Positions 42,483 through 42,486 of a DNA stretch of 42,486 nucleotides are shown in pieces. The translations under genes and the position numbers were made by a program. The notes under the pieces are model-generated. The model did not search any database. It saw nothing but the letters and a program-made list of their open reading frames with translations, and was not told where the DNA came from. Position 1 is the first letter of the stretch. Every line of letters begins with the position of its first letter. This stretch comes from an uncultured Lachnospiraceae bacterium (GTDB taxonomy: Bacteria; Bacillota; Clostridia; Lachnospirales; Lachnospiraceae): the NCBI GenBank assembly GCA_900316665.1, contig ONDV01000008.1:1-42486 (forward strand), given 5' to 3'.

Positions 42483-42486
42483 TGTG

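Noticed and set aside
42400..42486. Partial open frame beginning MVANIVFF at the right edge
   Set aside because: It begins inside the inverted repeat, has no ribosome-binding site and runs through two hairpins, so it is more likely repeat sequence than a gene; the window ends before it can be judged.

Overview
The window is almost entirely a fla/che (flagella plus chemotaxis) supercluster from a low-to-moderate GC Firmicute. The order is codY, flgB-flgC-fliE-F-G-H-I-J-ylxF-K-flgD-E, motA-B, fliL-M-Y, cheY, fliO-P-Q-R, flhB-A-F-G, pilZ, cheB-A-W-C-D, sigD. It tracks the Bacillus subtilis fla/che operon. The clostridial gene style (CheC/CheD, FliY with a CheC-type domain, DUF342 beside sigD, MltG-like stub, DUF5662, comM-dprA) points to Clostridia, most likely Lachnospiraceae. 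This placement is inferred from gene content and order; there is no rRNA gene here to confirm it.

Layout. Positions 99-33958 (all minus strand, read right to left) form a nearly gapless run of 37 genes. Most junctions overlap by a few bases or are separated by fewer than 45 bp. Two breaks stand out: a rho-independent terminator with a promoter candidate between flgE and motA (22610-22764), and a 120-bp gap with a hairpin between flhB and flhA (14190-14309). Just upstream, codY and topA (34075-36944, minus) share a good sigma-A-type promoter. Diverging from topA on the plus strand are comM and dprA (37151-39816). Converging on dprA are a DUF5662/HD-like gene and a GH13 (GlgX-like) protein (39813-42256, minus). 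No stretch longer than 300 bases lacks a gene, and I found no tRNA, rRNA, CRISPR array, IS element or prophage gene.

How the genes work together. FlgB/C, FliE/F/G/M/Y, FlhA/B and FliO/P/Q/R build the rod, ring, switch and type III export gate. FliH/I/J feed it, and FliK/FlgD/FlgE build the hook. MotA/B are the stator, and FlhF/FlhG set flagellar site and number. A PilZ protein probably acts as the c-di-GMP brake. CheA/W/B/Y/C/D with FliY form a Bacillus-type chemotaxis pathway, although no cheR, receptor gene or cheV lies here. SigD would drive late genes located elsewhere (flagellin, flgM, flgK/L, fliD/S are absent). Downstream of sigD comes a tail of poorly known genes: DUF342, a disordered 106-aa protein, a SwrB-like membrane coiled-coil protein and a truncated MltG-like protein.

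Most of the window is ordinary and well conserved. The most unusual items are: (i) the GH13/GlgX-like protein, in which every catalytic motif is substituted (a probable pseudoenzyme); (ii) a 60-bp, 58/60-identical inverted repeat at the two extreme ends of the window; (iii) the uncharacterised tail of the fla/che operon; (iv) a Met/Asn-rich linker in FliY; and (v) a CheB receiver with the switch lysine replaced by arginine. Start codons were re-chosen from ribosome-binding sites in many genes and are explained in the entries.
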